NCBI RefSeq assembly: GCF_023204835.1
Contig: NZ_CP096270.1
Location: forward strand, 2,170,001 to 2,234,000
From: Salinarchaeum laminariae
GTDB lineage: Archaea; Halobacteriota; Halobacteria; Halobacteriales; Salinarchaeaceae
Reading direction: 5' to 3'
DNA length: 64,000 bases
Shown: piece by piece, positions 1-8,019 of the stretch
Layout of the letters: the number at the start of each line of letters is the position of its first letter
Position numbering within the stretch: position 1 is the first letter of the stretch
Made by a program: the position numbers and the translations under genes
The notes under the pieces: model-generated
What the model was told of the DNA's origin: nothing
What the model saw: only the letters and a program-made list of their open reading frames with translations
Databases searched by the model: none

Positions 1-446
1 CGGCGTCCGGTCCGGGGCTGCTCGATCGTCCGCTGCGACCGCTCGACGCCAACGTCGAACTCGCCGGTGCGCTGCTCGACCTCGCGGAGGTCACGGGCGT
101 GGACCGCTACCGGAGCGTCGCTCGTGAGACCGTAGAAGCGTTTGCTGGTGCGCACGAGCGGTTCGGCCCACAGGCCGCGGCGTTCGGGACCGTTGCTGGG
201 CGGTTGCTGCGTGGGACCGTCCGCATCGACCTCTCGGCTCCCGCGGGGAGCGATCTCCACCGGGCAGCGCTTCGTCTGGCGGACCACGAGGCGATCGTCG
301 TTCCCGACATCGGCGCCGCCCCTGAGCCGATCGGGCGCGAACGGGACCTCGATTCAAATGCGGCGTACGTCGTCGCCGGCACAGAGCGATCCGAGCCAGC
401 TTTCGACCCGGAGGAGCTGAGCGAGCGGGTCGCCGAGCACCTTTGA
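1..446 (+). CDS. C-terminal end of a DUF255 (YyaL-like) thioredoxin-domain protein, partial
   Basis: The open frame enters from the left edge (reading from base 3) and stops at 444-446, giving about 147 residues. The visible part resembles the end of the DUF255/YyaL (SSP411-like) family: an alpha-helical toroid segment with PLDANVELAGALLDLAEVTG, followed by a short alpha/beta tail. The N-terminal thioredoxin-like domain lies outside the window. The in-frame GTG at 99 is inside the gene, not a start. The family is widespread but its reaction is not settled, so only the family is called. A TrmB-type regulator follows 80 bp downstream on the same strand with its own promoter. Confidence 0.7.
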   Translation, partial: ASGPGLLDRPLRPLDANVELAGALLDLAEVTGVDRYRSVARETVEAFAGAHERFGPQAAAFGTVAGRLLRGTVRIDLSAPAGSDLHRAALRLADHEAIVVPDIGAAPEPIGRERDLDSNAAYVVAGTERSEPAFDPEELSERVAEHL

Positions 447-493
447 GTCCCAGCAGATCTCCTGCGCCAGAGCTGTCGTAAACAACCAACGCA

Positions 494-503
494 GTGTTTA
501 TGG
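494..503 (+). promoter_or_regulatory. TATA-like element of the TrmB-family gene
   Basis: An AT-rich GTGTTTATGG segment sits about 28 bp before the ATG at 527, the spacing expected for a leaderless haloarchaeal transcript. It supports the 527 start over the upstream in-frame ATG at 494, which lies inside this element. Confidence 0.5.
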
Positions 504-526
504 TCCGTCGTCGCTCACCACTGCAT

Positions 527-1330
527 ATGGCGAGCCTCAGGGATCTCGGCCTCTCCGAGTACGAAGCTCGGGCCTACCGTGCCCTCCTCAACACGGGTCC
601 CGCAACTGCCAAGGAGTTGTCACGGGCCAGTGACGTTCCGATGGGCCGGATCTACGACGTGTTGAACAGTCTCGAACAGTACAATCTCGTTCGCAGCCAG
701 ACGGCGAGTCGACCGAAGAAATACGTCGCCGTCGAGCCAGCGACCGCGCTCGATCGGCTCCTCGAAGACAAGAAACGGGAGCTCGACGCCCAGGCCGAGC
801 AGTACGAGGAGATCGTCGACGATCTCTCCGCGGAGCTCGACGCCGCCGAGCCCGTCGAGGAGCAGTTCTGGACGGCTGCCGTCGGTGCCGAGAACGCGAT
901 CGATCTCCTCATGGAGCGGTTCGCCGCTGCGGACGATCGCATCGTCGTCGTCGCATCCGACCGATCGCCGCTGTTCGACGTCTCGGAGCTCGGAGTCCTC
1001 GCCGTGGACGAGTTCGAGTCGGCGCTGGACCGTGGCGTCGACGTCGACGTCCTGCTCACGCCCGGACTCGTCGACTCACTCCCCGAAACCGTCGGCGAGC
1101 GTCACCGCCGGACGCTCTCGGAGCATCCCAACTACGAGGTCAGAACGACGGAGGACATCGTTGGAACGTTCAATCTCATCGACGCGGTCGAGGTCACGAT
1201 CCACGTCACCCATCCGCTGGAACCCGACGAACCGTTCGGCGTCATCGACCTCAAGGATCCCGAGTTCGCGGCGGACGTCCAGGAGCTGTACGCCCCGCGC
1301 TGGGAGTCGGCCACGCCACTGTCACTCTGA
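527..1330 (+). CDS. trmB: TrmB-family winged-helix transcriptional regulator
   Basis: The product has 267 residues. It opens with a TrmB-type winged helix (residues 1-75; LGLSEYEARAYRALL, then ASDVPMGRIYDVLNSLEQY as recognition helix and wing). An acidic coiled linker (about 85-120) follows, then a C-terminal alpha/beta domain (about 120-260) that in this family senses a small molecule, often a sugar. The start was moved to 527 because an in-frame ATG there begins the conserved MASLRDLGL and lies 28 bp after a TATA-like element. Family knowledge points to control of carbohydrate or central metabolism, but the window does not show its targets. A thioredoxin gene converges from the other strand. 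Confidence 0.85.
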   Translation: MASLRDLGLSEYEARAYRALLNTGPATAKELSRASDVPMGRIYDVLNSLEQYNLVRSQTASRPKKYVAVEPATALDRLLEDKKRELDAQAEQYEEIVDDLSAELDAAEPVEEQFWTAAVGAENAIDLLMERFAAADDRIVVVASDRSPLFDVSELGVLAVDEFESALDRGVDVDVLLTPGLVDSLPETVGERHRRTLSEHPNYEVRTTEDIVGTFNLIDAVEVTIHVTHPLEPDEPFGVIDLKDPEFAADVQELYAPRWESATPLSL

Positions 1331-1433
1331 ACTCATCGCTTCGTCGACGATGGATCTTTCTTCGACGATCGATCACCGTCGCACAATCTTCTCGCTATGG
1401 CACAGGTAGCGGTCCAGCAACAACGATACGCCG

Positions 1434-1440
1434 AAAAAAA
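1434..1440 (-). terminator. Oligo-T terminator of thioredoxin gene
   Basis: Seven A on the plus strand (seven T in the minus-strand transcript) begin 4 nt after the thioredoxin stop codon. Oligo-U tracts right after the stop are the usual archaeal intrinsic terminator. Confidence 0.5.
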
Positions 1441-1444
1441 GCGA

Positions 1445-1714
1445 TTACGCGCCGGCCTGCTCGAGCGCGTCCTCGAGATCATCCCGCTGGGTGACCCCGA
1501 CGAACCGCTCCACGACACCCTCGTCGTTCTCGACGATCAGGGTGGGCAGCGAGCGCACCTGATACTCGTTGGCGATCTCCTGTTCCTCGTCGACGTTGAC
1601 CTTCTCGACGGCGAAGCGATCTCCCCACTCCTCGGAAAGCTCCTCGAGGATCGGATCCTGCGTCTTACACGGCCCGCACCAGTCCGCGTAGAAGTCTTTC
1701 AGCGTGACGCTCAT
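1445..1714 (-). CDS. trxA: Thioredoxin
   Basis: An 89-residue single-domain thioredoxin. The active site is FYADWCGPCK near residue 10, with the canonical CGPC pair. The cis-proline segment SLPTL lies near residue 55 and the fold ends in an acidic helix. It reduces protein disulfides in the cytoplasm. The start at 1714 (MSVTLKDFYADW) was chosen over the in-frame ATG at 1759. It gives the normal N-terminal strand, and a T-rich TATA-like stretch lies about 30 bp upstream near 1742-1750. The protein is slightly shorter than the usual 105-110 residues because the first alpha/beta unit is missing, which is common in archaeal thioredoxins. Confidence 0.88.
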   Translation of the reverse strand: MSVTLKDFYADWCGPCKTQDPILEELSEEWGDRFAVEKVNVDEEQEIANEYQVRSLPTLIVENDEGVVERFVGVTQRDDLEDALEQAGA

Positions 1715-1759
1715 GATACGCAGATTCGTTTCGCCCCAGGTCGCAAAAGGGTTTCCCAC

Positions 1760-2052
1760 TCGGCAGTGCGAGTGGGTTCGCCGTAACGACGACGTATACT
1801 TTCAGTACGGTTTGCGTACCCGCCGGAGTGCCGTATTGGCGGCGGCGGTGCCCGTCCGTTATCCGTCCGCCGTCCGTCTATTTCGCGGTCTCGTCTCCTA
1901 CTGTTCCGGCTCGGTAGAACCGGCTTTCTTCGAACTGTGGGATTGCAGAGTGCGATCTACTGTGGATAAGCGGTCTTGGCCTAGCGGAGATGGGTGTGAA
2001 TGAGTGAAAGAAAGGGTGTCAGAAAGAGAGTGTTTGTACTGAAACCGCACTC
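1760..2052. other. Intergenic stretch without a recognised gene
   Basis: About 290 bp between the thioredoxin promoter and the end of the helicase gene. The right end (about 1998-2045) is purine-rich on the plus strand, i.e. pyrimidine-rich in the helicase transcript, and may act as its terminator. A small TACT-TTC-AGTA inverted repeat lies at 1797-1807. No tRNA or convincing small gene was seen. Confidence 0.5.
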
Positions 2053-4893
2053 TTAGTCCCAGAACGACTTGGTCCGGGCGTACTGCCGTTCCTCTTCCAG
2101 AATATCCCGATAAAAGTCGGCCTCGTCCTCCCGGTGTCTGTTGATGATCCGGGCTGCGGTATCGGGGCCGACGCCACGGGCTGCCATCGCAATCACGGCG
2201 ACTTTTCCGTGGTGTTGTACGAGACTCGCCGAGCGGTAGGCTCGCTCGGTTCGTTTCTCCTGCTCGTCGTCTTTCTCGTCGGTCCGAATCGCAGCGACGG
2301 CGTCGTCTGCCCACGGGTGGAGCGCGGCGATCATCGTCGACTCGCAGTGGGGGCAGTAGGGCTCTTCACGGACTCGCTTCACCGGCTTCACGCGATCGTA
2401 GTCCTGGCAGTGGACGCAGAACAGCCGAACGTCGTCGCCGTAAATTCGGTCTTTGACCTGCTCGACGACGCCGGCGTCGGCGTTCTCGGGAACGAGCAGT
2501 TCCATGTTGGAGCTTCGCCCGGCGGTGCCGATCGGCGTCCGACCACCGACAAGCTCTGTCTCGATCTCGCCTGCCTGAATCGATCGCACTATGTCCGCCG
2601 CAGCCGCCACGTCGAGGTCCTCGTGGAACACCTCTCGCTTGGCCTCGTCGTAGGCTGGAGTGTCGGCGAGGTACTGGCGCAGTCGACTCGCTGGCGGGCT
2701 CGAATCGCCCTGCCAGGGTTTGATCGCGCCGAAATGCTCCGCGACCTGCGAGAGCCGAAACGCCAGTGCTTCCGATCGGTCCAGCGATAGTTCGAGCAGC
2801 GGTTCGACGTGGTCGGGATCGGTCTCTTCGAGCACGGCGATCACGTCTCGTCCATCGACGACGCCGGGGACCTCGAGATCGATGCGGTAGGGGTCGACGT
2901 CGAGTCCGACGGACGAGCCGGTCCGTTGGCCCAGTAGCGCCGACAACATACGCCCGAGCGTCTCGTTGGCGTCGTGGCCGAACGAGGCGTTGAGAACGAT
3001 CTTGCCTCCTTCTCGCTCGAGGAGGATCCGGCGGTCCGACGGGAGCGGCGCCTCGCCAGCGTGGCGCTCGATGGGGTCGAGCGTCCGCTTGACGTGATCG
3101 GCCTCGATCGGATAGCGACTCGCAAGGTCCCGAGCGACCGCTGCGCGATCGGCACCGCGCTCGAACTGCTGACCTGCGACCCCGCGAAGTTCGCCGACCT
3201 CTTCGGCGACCGGTCGCGGGACGGGGATCTCCTCGCCGATCCAGGAGGGAATTTCGCCGGAGGGGTCTTCGACCGGCGAGACCGTCAGCGAGCCATCGTC
3301 GTCGTCCACGTTCGTCACGCGCCACATCTGACCGCCCTGGATGAAGGCGGCGCCGGGCTCGGCGAACGTCGCGACGAACCGCTCGTCGAGAGTCCCGATC
3401 TGGGAGCCGGAGGCGACGTCCTCGACGGCGTAGGTTTCCTCGTCCGGGATCATCGAGAGATTCTCGTAGACGTACCGCCAGGTCCCCGAGGACTCGATGC
3501 GATCGGCGTCTTCGTCGAGGTATACGATACGGTTTTTCGAGAGCTCGCGGACGACGTGCTTGAACGTCTCCTGCTCCAGGTCCCGGAAGGGGTACGCTCC
3601 GGTGACGATCTCGAACGCTCGGCGGGCGTGGATCCCACCCTGTCCCTCGACGATCCCGCCGATCTGGTTCGCGACCACGTCGAGGCTCCCATCGTGGATC
3701 GGCGCCGGCTCGACCTCTCCGTCGAGTGATCGGCGCGCGATCGCCATCGCCTCGAAGGCGTCGTCCGACCGCGTCGCGACGACCGTTCCCGCCGACACCT
3801 GATCGCTCCTGTGACCGGCCCGTCCGACGCGCTGGAGCAGCCGCGTCACCTGTCGCGGGCTCTGGTACTGGACGACGTGATCGACGTGGCCGACGTCGAT
3901 TCCCAGCTCCATCGAGGAGGTGCAGAGGAGTCCGTCGAGTTGCCCGGATTTGAACGAATCCTCGATCTCGATCCGGGCCTCCTTGGCGAGCGAGCCGTGG
4001 TGGACGCCGACGTCGACTGCGTCGTCGTCGCTGGCGAGCTGCGTGAACCGCGAGCCCATCGCCTCCGCCGTCTGTCTGGTGTTCACGAAGATCAGCGTGG
4101 ACTCGTTGGCCGCGACGACGTCCCGAATTGCGCGGACGTGGCTCGCGAACTCCTCCTCGATCATCAGCTCGCTCGCGAGATCCTCGTCCGCCGGCGTGAC
4201 CGCTGGCACCTGGACGTCGAGGGACAACCGGCTGCCAACGTCGACTTCGCGGACCGCACAGCCGCGGCCACCACTGAGGAACGCGCCGACCGTCTCGGGA
4301 TCGCCGACCGTCGCGGAGAGGCCAACGCGTTGGAACGGTCCGGACAGCGCGCGCAGTCGTTCGAGTGCAACTGCGAGCTGTGCTCCGCGCTTTGACGCCG
4401 CGAGCTCGTGGATCTCGTCGATCACGACGTGCTCGACGTCCGACAGTGCCCTCCGGAGCTTCTTCCCGGTGAACATCGCCTGGAGGGTTTCCGGCGTCGT
4501 CACGAGCACGTCCGGCGGATCGTCGGCCTGTTTGCTTCGCTGGTAATCCGTGGTGTCGCCGTGGCGAACGTCGATGTCGAGATCGAGCTCCTCCCCCCAC
4601 CAGTCCAGCCGGTCGCGCATATCGCGATTGAGTGCGCGCAGCGGCGTGACGTAGAGCGCCGAGATGCCGAACCTGTGCTCGGCCTCGGCGACTGCGTCGA
4701 ACACCGGGAGCATCGCCGTCTCGGTCTTGCCGGTCCCGGTCGGTGCGACGACGAGCGTGTGGCGACCGTCCGCGATCGGTGGGATCGCGAGGCGCTGTGG
4801 CTCGGTGGGAGTGGAGAAGCCGCGCTCGGAGAGCGCAGTGCGGACTGCTGGCCCAAGATGCGAGAAGGCGTCCGCTCCCGACTCCCGACTCAT
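2053..4893 (-). CDS. lhr: Lhr-like superfamily 2 ATP-dependent helicase with C-terminal zinc motif
   Basis: A 946-residue SF2 helicase. Visible motifs are Walker A APTGTGKTE (residues 50-58), the DEIH box VIDEIHELAAS (about 157), SAT in VGLSATVGD, and motif VI QRVGRAGH near residue 360. After the two RecA domains comes a winged-helix and Lhr core region, then CVHC and CPHC pairs (about residues 840-865) that look like a zinc ribbon. Lhr-type enzymes translocate 3' to 5' on single-stranded DNA and unwind RNA:DNA hybrids, with proposed repair roles. A TATA-like GCTTAACGG on the minus strand lies at about 4917-4925, fitting the start at 4893. The gene seems monocistronic. Confidence 0.85.
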   Translation of the reverse strand: MSRESGADAFSHLGPAVRTALSERGFSTPTEPQRLAIPPIADGRHTLVVAPTGTGKTETAMLPVFDAVAEAEHRFGISALYVTPLRALNRDMRDRLDWWGEELDLDIDVRHGDTTDYQRSKQADDPPDVLVTTPETLQAMFTGKKLRRALSDVEHVVIDEIHELAASKRGAQLAVALERLRALSGPFQRVGLSATVGDPETVGAFLSGGRGCAVREVDVGSRLSLDVQVPAVTPADEDLASELMIEEEFASHVRAIRDVVAANESTLIFVNTRQTAEAMGSRFTQLASDDDAVDVGVHHGSLAKEARIEIEDSFKSGQLDGLLCTSSMELGIDVGHVDHVVQYQSPRQVTRLLQRVGRAGHRSDQVSAGTVVATRSDDAFEAMAIARRSLDGEVEPAPIHDGSLDVVANQIGGIVEGQGGIHARRAFEIVTGAYPFRDLEQETFKHVVRELSKNRIVYLDEDADRIESSGTWRYVYENLSMIPDEETYAVEDVASGSQIGTLDERFVATFAEPGAAFIQGGQMWRVTNVDDDDGSLTVSPVEDPSGEIPSWIGEEIPVPRPVAEEVGELRGVAGQQFERGADRAAVARDLASRYPIEADHVKRTLDPIERHAGEAPLPSDRRILLEREGGKIVLNASFGHDANETLGRMLSALLGQRTGSSVGLDVDPYRIDLEVPGVVDGRDVIAVLEETDPDHVEPLLELSLDRSEALAFRLSQVAEHFGAIKPWQGDSSPPASRLRQYLADTPAYDEAKREVFHEDLDVAAAADIVRSIQAGEIETELVGGRTPIGTAGRSSNMELLVPENADAGVVEQVKDRIYGDDVRLFCVHCQDYDRVKPVKRVREEPYCPHCESTMIAALHPWADDAVAAIRTDEKDDEQEKRTERAYRSASLVQHHGKVAVIAMAARGVGPDTAARIINRHREDEADFYRDILEEERQYARTKSFWD

Positions 4894-5009
4894 CGGCAGG
4901 CCTAGTGGTGCAGAGCCGTTAAGCGCAGTGGTCGGACGCGAAGCGTGTGAGGGGGCATCTCCCGTAGATCGTCGTTTTCCCTCGTTCTCCCTCGATCTGT
5001 CCTCACTCC

Positions 5010-5186
5010 CTACTCTCTACTCACTACACCGAGCTGCCGGGTGCTGCCAGCGTATTCGCGCGCCACGGAGATGTTCCGTAGCGTGATCGAACAGTTCTCG
5101 CACTCGCCGCGTGCGTCCGATCTTGCACCGCAACTTGGACATTCGAAAGTCGAGTCCGTCGGCTCGTATGGGTCGATTCCGTGCAT
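5010..5186 (-). CDS. Small rubrerythrin-like zinc-ribbon protein
   Basis: A 58-residue protein with two Cys-x2-Cys pairs (CPSCG and CENC) inside the pattern DPYEPTDSTFECPSCG and an ending ITLRNISVAREY. This matches the haloarchaeal small rubrerythrin-like zinc-finger family, which has a conserved DPY.PTDS start and RNI.V.RE end. The frame is open further upstream, but codon use there is poor and AT-rich, so the ATG at 5186 is taken. It has the zinc-binding fold only; no metal-redox site is visible. Its role is unknown. It lies just beyond an AT-rich patch. Confidence 0.6.
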   Translation of the reverse strand: MHGIDPYEPTDSTFECPSCGARSDARGECENCSITLRNISVAREYAGSTRQLGVVSRE

Positions 5187-5236
5187 GGACGTGTGGAAAC
5201 AGTGAACACGCATAAGAAATTCCCTAATACTGCATC

Positions 5237-5560
5237 TTATTCCTCTAATCGGCCTATATATTGGGCGAATGTGTTTGAAACGGATTGCAAGTGCCCGTAC
5301 TGGCGATATGCATACTCTGTGGGCACTCGTCCACTGTTCAGAGACTCGCAATCATTGCACACGCCGTATATCCAAATTTTGGTGTGGTTGATGGTCGCTT
5401 GGATGGTTCCACCATTTGAAATTGAAGAATCTGCCGCAAGAAGGGCATATATGTGGCTGTCTGCCATATGGGTCTTTGTCGACGGTGTCCCGTCGACTCT
5501 GAACTGGGCAGTCCAAGTAACCAGCGCGATACGCCTCCTGCCTCGGGTCGGGATTTCGTG
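5237..5560 (-). pseudogene. Degenerate zinc-ribbon gene in an AT-rich patch
   Basis: On the minus strand one frame reads a zinc-ribbon-like stretch (PHICPSCGRFFNFKWWNH, about 5380-5440) and then stops near 5352. The adjacent frame continues with IYGVCNDCESLNSG and ends at 5237. Joining the two frames would give a CxxC...CxxC ribbon, so a frameshift is likely. No good ATG precedes the first half. Base composition drops to roughly half G+C here while neighbours exceed 60 percent, suggesting foreign origin and decay. The exact limits are uncertain and the ribbon itself could be a chance reading. Confidence 0.3.
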
Positions 5561-5626
5561 GCTGGGGTCCCGACCCCGTGCTTCTGTCGGTCCAATCTAC
5601 GGCGCCGAGCACCCGGAGCTGTTCGC

Positions 5627-6373
5627 TCAAACCGTCCGGTAGTCTCCGAGCCGCGTGCCGTCGAGCAAGAACGCGTCCCCACTGCCGAGGCCCTCGGGTA
5701 GAAACGGGGCGAGAAACTCCTGCCCCTCGACGTTGACCCAAGTTCCACCGGCGAGCTCGTTGAACGCCGGCAGTACGACGAGCTCCGGTGCTGCCCAATC
5801 GAGATCGGGATCGCGTTCCGCGAAGGGTGCTCGGGCCATCGGTCCGCGAAGCCAGATCCGTTCGACCCTGCTCCCGCCGACCTCGTCTTCGAGACGGACC
5901 TGGGGATGCTCGTGGCCGACGCAGACGACGTCGGCAGCGACGACCGCCCGCGACGGCCAGGTATGCCCGTGCGCGAAGCCGAATTCCCCGAGCCGCACGC
6001 CGGTTCCGTCGGTCACTTCGACGCGTGGCACCCACTCCTCGATCGCCCCGTCGTGGTTGCCCTTTACCAGCGTGATCGGGAGCTCCGGCAGCGCCGCGAC
6101 GAGCGATTCGATCTCGTCGCGCTCGCGACCGCCCGGATCGCCGATCGAGTGCATGAGGTCGCCGAGGATAACGAGTCGGTCCGGCGCCGTCCGTTCGACG
6201 AGATCGACGAGTCGCTCGCGTCGCTGCTCGGCGCGGGATTCGACCTCGATGCCACGTTCGATGGCGAGTGCCACTTCGATGCCGGCGTGGTAGTCCGCGA
6301 TAACGAGCGCTCGATCGGTGCCGATCTGCGCAGTCGCGGCGGGCGCGCCGGCAACCGGTTCGAGCGTCGCCAT
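5627..6373 (-). CDS. Calcineurin-like metallophosphoesterase, RPA operon
   Basis: A 248-residue phosphoesterase with the full metal-ligand set: D-x-H in IADYHAGIE (about 25), GD in VILGDLMHS (about 70), GNHD in LVKGNHDGA (about 105), HGHTWP (about 140) and GHEHP (about 160). The ATG (6373-6371) overlaps the TGA of the upstream gene by one base, indicating translational coupling. In other haloarchaea a phosphoesterase of this type is co-transcribed with RPA and its associated protein. A nuclease or phosphatase role in DNA repair is therefore plausible, but the substrate is not known from sequence. Confidence 0.85.
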   Translation of the reverse strand: MATLEPVAGAPAATAQIGTDRALVIADYHAGIEVALAIERGIEVESRAEQRRERLVDLVERTAPDRLVILGDLMHSIGDPGGRERDEIESLVAALPELPITLVKGNHDGAIEEWVPRVEVTDGTGVRLGEFGFAHGHTWPSRAVVAADVVCVGHEHPQVRLEDEVGGSRVERIWLRGPMARAPFAERDPDLDWAAPELVVLPAFNELAGGTWVNVEGQEFLAPFLPEGLGSGDAFLLDGTRLGDYRTV

Positions 6374-8019
6374 CAGATCGGCTTGAGCGTCCCCTCGCTG
6401 GGTTCGTAACACTGCCCGCTCATCAGCAGGTCGTCGATCGCGTCGTCGATCGCCTCGGCGTCGGCACCGGTCTCTCCTGCGACGGCGTCGATCAGGGCCT
6501 CCCGATCTGCCCCGTCGCCGTCGTCCAGCGCGTCCATCTCCTCGACGAGGGCTGCTTCGAGATCGACGTCCCCCTCGGCATCGTCGTCGGATGCATCGGT
6601 GGATTCGGTCTCCTCGGTAGCGCTCTCGTCGTCGGTTTCGGCTTCGTCAACGGTGTCGGCTTCGTCGGTGTCGTCTGCTCCGTCGTCGGTGGCCCCCGTT
6701 TCGGCCTCGGCGTCCGACCCTTCCTCTGCATCGGTCTCGATGTCGGCCTCGCCCGCCGGCTCGACCTCGGTACCGCTCTGGAACTCGACGCCGTGCTCGG
6801 CTTCGATCTGCTCGCGCTCCTCCTCGTCGAACTCGTAGATCTCGTCGTTTCCGGCCTGCTCTGCGTCGGCGGTCTCCGCCGCCGTTTCACTGGTCTCGGG
6901 ATCGGCATCGGCCGTCGCGTCGTCACCGTCGTCGTCCGAATCGGCAGGTCTTGGATCATCCGGAGCGTCGGCTGGCTCCTCGGTCTCGGCGGCGGTATCC
7001 TCGACGGCGGCCTCGTCGGTCTCTGCCTCGGCGCCTCCAGTTTCCTCGGATACTTTCCCATCCTCCGAGTCTGCTGCGCCGGTCGATTCGGGTTCGGTAT
7101 CGGGATCGGAAACCGAATTTCCGGTGGGATCAGACTCGGAATCGGGTGTCGTCGATTCGGCGTCGGCGGATTCCTCCGCCGAGTCAGCAGCGTCGGATTC
7201 GGACGCTCCCGGGGCCGCATCGTCTACGTCGCCGAGTAGCGCATCGACGTCGACGTTGTCGGCTGCACGCGTCGCCGCGAGGCGTTCCTCGCCGAGCAGT
7301 GCGGCGAGATCGCTCGCGGTCACGGTACCCTCGCCACCGGCTGGTTCGTGATCCATGGACTCCACTTCCGAGCGCTCGCCGGCGACGACTTCGAGCGCCT
7401 GTACGGCGAGGTCGCGGAGCGCGCCGAGGTAGTCGGCGGTGGTGTCGTAGTGGTCGATGGCGCGCGCGACTCCTTCGGCCAGACTCGGATCGACACCGTC
7501 GCGCAGCAAGGCTGCTCGGAGCGATTCGCCCCGCTCGTCCTTCGACAGGGCGCTCGCCGCAGTCTGGATTCGAGCGAGCGTGTGCTCGGCCGTCGTCGTC
7601 ACCCAGCGATCGCGCGTCTCGGCGTCGACTTCCGTGACGCTCTCTGGGCGAACGGATGTAAGTACGCGATCGGAGCCCTCCGGCGAGAAGGTGTTGGCCT
7701 TCCCCGTAACCGCGACGAACGCCGGCGCTTCGAGGGACTGCAGCGCGGCGAGTTCGTCGGGCTGGTACTGGCCGGCATAGACGACGAACGCACCGGTGGG
7801 GTCGGCGATCCGCGCGCGAACGGTGTCGTCGTTCACTTGCTCGACAGCGGTGAGCACGCCGACAACGAACAGGCGGTTGATCCGCGTTCCACTCGGCGTG
7901 ACGACGTAGTTTGGGGCGCGCTCTTCGTCGCTTTCGGCGTACTCGAGCGTGGCGTCGTCGTACTCCGCAGCGAAGAGTCGGTGGGCGACCTCGCGGCGGC
8001 CCGGTCCGGCGCTGCTCAT
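6373..8019 (-). CDS. rpap: RPA-associated protein (COG3390 type)
   Basis: A 548-residue protein with three parts. Residues 1-210 form an OB-fold-containing domain (AHRLFAAEYDDATL, NRLFVVGVLTAVEQV, DPTGAFVVYAGQY). Residues about 230-480 are an extremely acidic Asp/Glu/Ser/Thr-rich linker. The C-terminal 60 residues end in DDLLMSGQCYEPSEGTLKPI, which resembles the winged helix closing archaeal MCM-like proteins. Its ATG (8019-8017) overlaps the RPA stop (TGA 8018-8016), and its own stop overlaps the phosphoesterase start, so the three are co-translated. Family knowledge: these proteins bind their cognate RPA specifically. The linker length looks longer than needed for folding and is probably disordered. 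Confidence 0.85.
   Translation of the reverse strand: MSSAGPGRREVAHRLFAAEYDDATLEYAESDEERAPNYVVTPSGTRINRLFVVGVLTAVEQVNDDTVRARIADPTGAFVVYAGQYQPDELAALQSLEAPAFVAVTGKANTFSPEGSDRVLTSVRPESVTEVDAETRDRWVTTTAEHTLARIQTAASALSKDERGESLRAALLRDGVDPSLAEGVARAIDHYDTTADYLGALRDLAVQALEVVAGERSEVESMDHEPAGGEGTVTASDLAALLGEERLAATRAADNVDVDALLGDVDDAAPGASESDAADSAEESADAESTTPDSESDPTGNSVSDPDTEPESTGAADSEDGKVSEETGGAEAETDEAAVEDTAAETEEPADAPDDPRPADSDDDGDDATADADPETSETAAETADAEQAGNDEIYEFDEEEREQIEAEHGVEFQSGTEVEPAGEADIETDAEEGSDAEAETGATDDGADDTDEADTVDEAETDDESATEETESTDASDDDAEGDVDLEAALVEEMDALDDGDGADREALIDAVAGETGADAEAIDDAIDDLLMSGQCYEPSEGTLKPI

Noticed and set aside
1797-1807. TACT-TTC-AGTA inverted repeat as a TrmB operator
   Set aside because: The known TrmB site has a 7-8 base spacer and GAGTA; here the spacer is 3 and no promoter is next to it.
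2366-4600. A 744-codon frame antisense-shifted within the helicase gene, and many similar long frames elsewhere
   Set aside because: High G+C content leaves long open shadow frames. Their products are Arg/Pro/Ser-rich and unlike acidic haloarchaeal proteins, and they overlap clearly recognised genes.
5181-5642. Plus-strand 153-codon frame in the AT-rich patch
   Set aside because: Composition is patchy, no motif recognised; the minus-strand zinc-ribbon reading is better supported.
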